From Rusavskia elegans (lineage: Eukaryota; Ascomycota; Lecanoromycetes; Teloschistales; Teloschistaceae): a DNA stretch of 64,000 nucleotides. Shown here one piece after another: positions 58,445 through 64,000 of the stretch (positions are counted from its first letter, which is position 1; each line of letters opens with the position of its first letter). Below the pieces are notes generated by a model. It was not told where the DNA came from and did no database searches. It saw nothing but the letters and a program-made list of their open reading frames with translations. Where the stretch lies: positions 186,001 to 250,000 of the forward strand of contig SAUG01000069.1 in the NCBI GenBank assembly GCA_011316305.1, given 5' to 3'. The position numbers and the translations under genes were made by a program.

Positions 58445-59911
58445 GCTGGGAAGGCAGGGTTGGGGCGCTCGAGGATTGAGCGCCTCGGCGAGAGAAGGGT
58501 AGACGCTCGAGTCCCGAGCAGAAAGTTGGCTGGAGTGGTGAATTGCGTTCGCTGGTTCATCGAAGGCGTATCCAAGAGTCGCAACAGCAAATGGAAGAAG
58601 GCCGCTTGACAGTGGTACTTGAGTCTGATGGGGGCCTGGAAGCGGCGAAGGGTGGTGGGATGGGGGGGTGAAAATGATCTTGCAGGATTTCGGCGATATA
58701 GAGATTCAGACTGCTGCATGAATGCTAGATACAGGGTCCTGGGCGATGATAGTAAGAAGCTGCTCGTCGATTGGACTGCGCGGACATGGAGGAGCGAGTT
58801 TGGTGCATGACGGCAGCGAAGCGAAAGGGACGAGTTGGAGTTTCATGGCGGATGATTTACAGAGGAAATTCGTCGCGGGCTGGGCGTTGGCTTGCCATAA
58901 GGGGCAGGCTGTCCGGGCATCACCCGCGATCCGTTGCTTAATAATGTAACCGGACATAGAAAGATCATCGTCACGGGTGGGAGGAAGATCACTCAATCCA
59001 AAATCATGACGAGAAGAGCATTAATATTATTGGGGAATTCCAGCTGTAATTATTATTATTATGATTCCATGGATCGACTCCAGCGCGTGGTTGTCGTCCC
59101 TCTCGGCCATGACGCAATTGAATCGTGTTAAGGCTGCCACGTGTTTCCCGCGATGTGTTCCAGAAAGCATCGCACTTGTACTGGAGAGAAGTCGACGACG
59201 ATGCGCCGGAAACGCAGGTACGAGCCAGGAACGGGGTGACACAATTCTCCGGGGCTCGTCGCCACACGGAAATCGAGATCACAGGATTTATGGATTTATT
59301 ATTGCATGCGCGTACCTTGAATGCGAGCTACAGCACGGTTCCTGGGCAACCAGAGAACAAGTCGATCCGTCGACCCGAAGCTGTGGCAGTTGGGATGGAA
59401 AGCGATGTCCGCATGGCAGTCTGGGATTATAAGGACCGCACACGCTATGCTGACTAACGATACACCCCTCTATCCACCTCAACTGCAGCTACCTCAATAT
59501 AGCATTTCGTCCTAACGATCACTAGAACACACCTCGAACAGGATTGCGACGGTAGTACTAGTAACATAGAAAGGTCCTCGGCTCCTTTGGTTTGGTGGTT
59601 CAGCATTCTGTCACTTCACGGGGAAGGGGGTGTATTTTGTCAACAACATGGCGTGTGCGGGGATGAGCGGCTTAAATACAACCACGGCTCACCAGAATAC
59701 CTAAGGCAGGTACTCATGTTCCTGGCCTGCTGCTATCGACTGATGAGACTAGTGCGATCGATCAAGTCGTGCTCAGTTGATTATCAGGACGGATTCGCTA
59801 GTTTGCTCCTTGATTCATTTATCAAGAAGACCAGTTGATGCTGCTAATAATTCCGCTAAAAGTCATCACATAGCAAGCCAGCATATTTTCCTCGCCTCCG
59901 TCCAAACCACA
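58445..59911. other. 1.47-kb intergenic region between creB and LSD1
   Basis: No gene found. A short TTA/ATT repeat (about 59,045-59,062) is the only repeat noticed. It includes the creB promoter and the LSD1 3' region. Multiple short frames on both strands overlap and look random. Confidence 0.45.
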
Positions 59912-62900
59912 TCAGTCCATGCTCTCCGTCTTCAACGCATACCCCGACATCATCTTCGCCTTTCGACCCTGCTCATACACCCCTAGTTGCCTCCACATTG
60001 ACTGCTCCTCTTCCGCCGACAGTGCATTCGGTCGGTCATCGAGGTACTTTCGTCGGATCTCGAGCGCCCGCTCGTTCCACGACGCAAGTCGCGCTTCAAA
60101 CGTTGCTGCATTCTCCGAGTTGGCCAGTCGGTTGATCTTCGTCTTTTCCCGGAGCGCCCGCTTCACCTCGTCCGGCTCCGTCTTCCACATCTGCGCCACG
60201 AGACTCCGGATGTCGTTGGTGTACTTTTTGCTGTTGTTGTTGTCGCTCGCCCGGCGCGCTTCGCTGGCTCGTTGCTTGCACTCCTCCCATTTCTCCATGC
60301 TGTACAGAAGAAACGGGTTCGATCCCCTTTTGCTTCCCACTTGGCTCGGTTGCGGTCCAATCTCGCCCCAGATTGTGCTCAGAATGTCTCGTTCAAGTGT
60401 ATCGAGACGTGCACCCTTCTCAGCTTCCGTTTCCGCCACCGGTGCTGCCGATGCTTCTTCTGCTTTGCGCTTCTGACTCATCCTCTTGGGACTGCCGTCC
60501 ACATGGATTGCGCCAGGAACAAGCGGTCGAGGAACCTCGATGGGTCCTAAGTACTCCTCAATAACTTCCGCTGCCGCTCTCAAGCCAGAAATGAATGCTC
60601 CATGCACCGTGGCCGGGTAAGTCCCGCAGGTCGCTTCCCCAGCGAAATGCAGGTTGCCAACGGCTTGCGCCATTGCATCGTAGTCACCTGGTAGAGATGT
60701 GGGCCCTACATAAGAGTAAGTGCCTCGAGCAAAGCGGTCGTTGCCCCATCTCGTCACAATCGTCTCCGAAGGCATGGGCACGTTGGTGTCCTTGAACATG
60801 CGTCGAAGCTCTTTGGTGACGCCAGTGACCAGCTCCGCGTCCTCAGTGCTTTCCGCCTGGACGGCCGCCTCGCCAGCCATGAGTGCAATGAGCACTGGCC
60901 TCCCACTGGTTTTGATGCAATTCCAGAACAGGTAGAACTTGCCTCGGCTTTGGACATAGTCCTCTTGGTCGAGACTACCGGGGAGATCCGACTCTCGAAG
61001 AAGCCCAAACATGTCTTGCTCGACATCCCAAAACGGTCTGTCATATACCAAAACGATCTTGTTTAGCGTACCAAAGCCCAGGCGGTTGATTGGTGCGAGC
61101 TTCCACTTCGGCAGAGGAGGATCAAAGGCCACGCTTCCTTCCTTCAGAATACCCAGGGGTGTCGTGAGAACGATCCGATCTGCATCGATTACTGCTCCAT
61201 CCTCGCATTGAATGCGAGCAGTCCCTCCGTGACGACCGTCTGGGTCGTAAGCTATCTGTCGGACCACCTTTCGGGTACGCAGGTCAAGCTGTGACGGATA
61301 CTGCAGGATGCCACGAGTTACTTGTTGATACCCTCCGACCACCTGGGCATGCTGTCCTTCAAATTCGTTCCCAGTGTCCTGATCCCAGCCGCTAAGACTG
61401 AGTTGGCTTAGGTTCACCGCATTGGCATACTCCAGATTCGCGTAATGCCAGTTGATCAGGCGCATGTCTTGCGGCGATAGATCGAGTAGAAATTGATATT
61501 GCTTCACGGCTTCGTCCATTGCAGCCCCCAACGTCGGATCTTCCATGCCGCGAGCTACAGCATCAAGGTTTAGGTCTCTGGATGCGAGAACATTCGACGC
61601 GAGTGTCCAGCCCATGGCTTTCGCAGCCTCCGCAGGTGCAGCCTTCTTACGGGAACCCATTACCATATGCGCTTTTCCTGTCAGCTTGTCCATGCCACCT
61701 GGGACGTCTTCCAACTCGTCGCTGCCCGCCCTTGCCGACTCCTCAAGTCGGTCTCGCTCGGTGGTGCCAATTATTGCATCTGATTCACCTTGAGGGTCGC
61801 GTCCGGCTTCGACGAGCTTCTTGTTCCCTTCGACAGTCACTGGGCCTGCGGCTCGGTGACGATAAACGCTCGCTCGATCCAGTATGTCATTGAACAGTTT
61901 TTGGACCATGATATCCTGTTCCTTGTCGATCAGTCGGCCATCGGAGTCGTACAGTGTGGAGTTGTCAGTCAAGAGATGGTAGTGCAATGCGAGCTGTCCT
62001 CGTATGATCATATTCAACGGATTGCCATGATCGAACCCAGTGATGATATGTGCTCCCATTTCTGCCGTGCATCGTGCGTTCTCTGGGATGCCAGCACCGT
62101 TTTGATTGTGAAGAGGATGCGAGTACACACGCCCGCCAATTCTGTTGCGGCCTTCTAGAACGATGACTCTCGGTGGCTCTTCCCCAACCATTGATAGTCT
62201 GTAGTGGTATTGGCGGAACAGGGCCTCAAGCTGTCTTGCACAGCCTAATCCGGCCATACCTGCTCCTACGATAACAATAGTTTTCCTGCTGTACCGTTTT
62301 GATTTGTAGGCTCGGACCTTCAGATGGGACGTGTCGGGTACTTCCACACATCCAAAATTTATGTACCCATTCCGAAGAAGCCATTCGTATGCAACTTCTG
62401 CCAAGTTGAGCCATCGGGATGAAGCAGCACAACCTGCCGCTTCTTCTGGCGTTACACCAACCAACGGATTCCTTACCCACAGACGAAGTATTCGGTTTCT
62501 GATGTTCAAGTACGCAGTAACATGCAGCTGACATATGTGATCTCGAAGCAATCGATACTCGTCTTGGTGCAATGCAAACGGACTCAGACGAGATGAATAT
62601 GCCGCGTGAATGCTCTGTTCAGCAAACTCTTCCGGTGCTAGGGTTTGTGGAATCGAGATTCTGGGTCGAAGCTCGTTGAAACGGATACGTTTAGCTCTTG
62701 GTGATGCTTTGGCCGGCTTTGCTGATTCTTCCGCTTTCGGAGGCCTCAGATCTATTGGAGTTGTGGATTTGGCAGCAGACAGCTGGGATGATGACGTAGA
62801 CATGGAAGGGACGCGAGGGTTGAGAGTATGGAGTAGTTTTTCGTTATCTTGGGTCTCGAGTTTTATGGACGGTGGACCTGCCGATGTATGAGAGGATGGT

Positions 62901-63382
62901 ACTGACGCTTTCGACGTTATGCTACCCATTCTTGAAGTGACATGGGAGGTATCGGTAACCTGCACTGCGGCCGTTGGACTATCATCCCGCTGACTATCAT
63001 TACTGGCTTCGACCACATTTGGGGAAAAAGGTTGGTCGTAATTGCCGCCAGCGGGTGAGTCTTTCCTCAGCTCGATACTATGAGCGGGGGTTTCCACTAC
63101 ACGAAGTTCACCGCCATTGGGGGCGGATACATTGGGAAGTTTGATCCCAGCTGCAACACTCGAGAGATTGTTATTTTCGAACATTGCATCATGACATTGC
63201 ACGGATGGCTTGGAGATGCCGCCACCTGTCGAATTCCGAGCTTTCAAAGGATTTTTGAATGGCGATGTAAACCATGAGACCATATTTGGAGTGGTATCAG
63301 TCTGCACAGTGCTCACGCTGTCGTCGATTTTCCGCCGTTTTGTAGATGGCACATCCCTGGTCAACATCCGCAAAGGCGCCAT
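59912..63382 (-). CDS. LSD1: LSD1/KDM1-type lysine-specific histone demethylase with SWIRM and HMG domains
   Basis: Single exon, 1156 aa; start chosen at the first ATG (M-A-P-L-R-M-L). It is an FAD-dependent amine oxidase acting on methylated histone H3 lysine. The first 230 residues are Ser/Pro/Thr-rich and disordered. The SWIRM domain covers about 240-350 (I-R-N-R-I-L-R-L-W; L-L-R-N-G-Y-I-N-F-G). FAD binding is at about 367-380 (I-V-I-V-G-A-G-M-A-G-L-G). The amine-oxidase core follows, with N-R-I-G-G-R-V and the C-terminal F-A-G-E-A-T-C-G-T-Y-P-A-T-V-H-G-A. A helical insert within the core replaces the tower. A C-terminal HMG-like box (about 1020-1085, S-N-P-F-L-L-Y) is a feature of fungal orthologues. 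It is chromatin-bound in the nucleus; in fungi it affects heterochromatin boundaries and development. Confidence 0.93.
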   Translation of the reverse strand: MAPLRMLTRDVPSTKRRKIDDSVSTVQTDTTPNMVSWFTSPFKNPLKARNSTGGGISKPSVQCHDAMFENNNLSSVAAGIKLPNVSAPNGGELRVVETPAHSIELRKDSPAGGNYDQPFSPNVVEASNDSQRDDSPTAAVQVTDTSHVTSRMGSITSKASVPSSHTSAGPPSIKLETQDNEKLLHTLNPRVPSMSTSSSQLSAAKSTTPIDLRPPKAEESAKPAKASPRAKRIRFNELRPRISIPQTLAPEEFAEQSIHAAYSSRLSPFALHQDEYRLLRDHICQLHVTAYLNIRNRILRLWVRNPLVGVTPEEAAGCAASSRWLNLAEVAYEWLLRNGYINFGCVEVPDTSHLKVRAYKSKRYSRKTIVIVGAGMAGLGCARQLEALFRQYHYRLSMVGEEPPRVIVLEGRNRIGGRVYSHPLHNQNGAGIPENARCTAEMGAHIITGFDHGNPLNMIIRGQLALHYHLLTDNSTLYDSDGRLIDKEQDIMVQKLFNDILDRASVYRHRAAGPVTVEGNKKLVEAGRDPQGESDAIIGTTERDRLEESARAGSDELEDVPGGMDKLTGKAHMVMGSRKKAAPAEAAKAMGWTLASNVLASRDLNLDAVARGMEDPTLGAAMDEAVKQYQFLLDLSPQDMRLINWHYANLEYANAVNLSQLSLSGWDQDTGNEFEGQHAQVVGGYQQVTRGILQYPSQLDLRTRKVVRQIAYDPDGRHGGTARIQCEDGAVIDADRIVLTTPLGILKEGSVAFDPPLPKWKLAPINRLGFGTLNKIVLVYDRPFWDVEQDMFGLLRESDLPGSLDQEDYVQSRGKFYLFWNCIKTSGRPVLIALMAGEAAVQAESTEDAELVTGVTKELRRMFKDTNVPMPSETIVTRWGNDRFARGTYSYVGPTSLPGDYDAMAQAVGNLHFAGEATCGTYPATVHGAFISGLRAAAEVIEEYLGPIEVPRPLVPGAIHVDGSPKRMSQKRKAEEASAAPVAETEAEKGARLDTLERDILSTIWGEIGPQPSQVGSKRGSNPFLLYSMEKWEECKQRASEARRASDNNNSKKYTNDIRSLVAQMWKTEPDEVKRALREKTKINRLANSENAATFEARLASWNERALEIRRKYLDDRPNALSAEEEQSMWRQLGVYEQGRKAKMMSGYALKTESMD

Positions 63383-64000
63383 ATATTGAGAGGAGATAAT
63401 CGAACCCGGTGGTACAGGTTGCTGGATAATGTAATAGAAGGGGTTGGATCGTTCATGGCCTTGTCTCGTTATGTCTAGACCTGATCAGCTCTGGAATAGA
63501 AGGTCTCTGATGATGCGGGGACATTACTGTTTATTTATCTTCTTAAGCGAGTAGAGGAGAGGAAAGGGTCTCGACAAAAGACAGTGGAAGGCAACAGCAT
63601 ATTCGGAGATATCTTGCAGGTCTGAATGATGAATCGATGCATACGAGATGGTCCTGCACAGCCAACGACCTGTTATTGTTGACGATGGCGGACAAGGAGG
63701 GTTTCGGGGATGTGGGAGGAGATTGATTTTAGGGCGTCCATTTTGGGGCCGAGGGGGCCGAATTTCCATCTCAATTTCAACTACACACCGTCAACAACTG
63801 CATCAACAAGCGCGTATTCTCAGGACCCTACAGGCCCTGACCTTCATATCGTCAATATTCTGGACTGGCAATGTCTCCAGAGGGGCTCTAGATCAGGACT
63901 TCCCACGCAGGACGCTCGAATCGAGACCCAGGCCTCATTCCCCCCCATCACGACGGGCCGTTCCCCTCGAAATTCGGCCGAATCCTATGCACATCTATGT
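63383..64000. other. Upstream of LSD1 to the window end, no gene
   Basis: Contains the LSD1 promoter. An 81-codon minus-strand frame at 63,524-63,769 has no features. The next gene, if any, begins beyond the window. Confidence 0.5.

Noticed and set aside
59919..60476. 185-codon plus-strand ORF
   Set aside because: Antisense shadow of the LSD1 C-terminus.

Overview
The window comes from a filamentous ascomycete (Pezizomycotina). The evidence is short 42-127 nt introns in most genes, fungal families such as CreB, Sas4, YPT35, GH128 and DUF7707-like proteins, and a large repeat block destroyed by repeat-induced point mutation (RIP). Leotiomycetes is a reasonable but weak guess from the retroelement types.

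Region 1 (about 1-13,990) is an extremely A+T-rich island with no intact gene. It is a stack of dead transposons: an inverted Ty3/Gypsy fragment at the left edge, a Fot1/pogo transposase relic, a large chromodomain-type Gypsy element with LTRs at 1575-1793 and 13075-13296, a second Gypsy element with a gag-like region and 400-bp LTRs inserted inside it (3535-7295), a tRNA-headed SINE-like insert, a less damaged solo LTR and a degenerate tRNA-like sequence. CpA and TpG are almost absent, and catalytic residues are changed by exactly the C-to-T/G-to-A transitions that RIP produces.

Region 2 (about 14,000-64,000) is normal-composition, gene-dense DNA. It starts with a small unknown gene and then carries CK2 alpha, valyl-tRNA synthetase, RNase P subunit p30, a secreted Ser/Thr-rich protein, a secreted histidine phosphatase, a DUF1295 membrane protein, a tiny disordered protein, TFIIS, TAF2, a Sas4-domain protein, the PX protein YPT35, a DUF7707-like surface protein, a small secreted protein, CDC26, a sucrose/alpha-glucoside-type transporter, a GH128 glucanase, a large uncharacterised fungal protein, ALG12, YOS1, the deubiquitinase CreB and an LSD1-type histone demethylase. 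Exons were joined by hand; summed exon lengths keep frame in every spliced model.

Most genes are unrelated housekeeping functions. Functional pairs are ALG12/YOS1 (both ER/secretory, divergent with 196 bp between start codons) and a loose group of transcription/chromatin genes (TFIIS, TAF2, Sas4-like, LSD1). Four proteins with secretion signals (23.5, 24.4, 37.9 and 39.6 kb) and a secreted glucanase (46.8 kb) may act at the cell surface or outside. I see no bacterial-type operon, CRISPR array or secondary-metabolite cluster.
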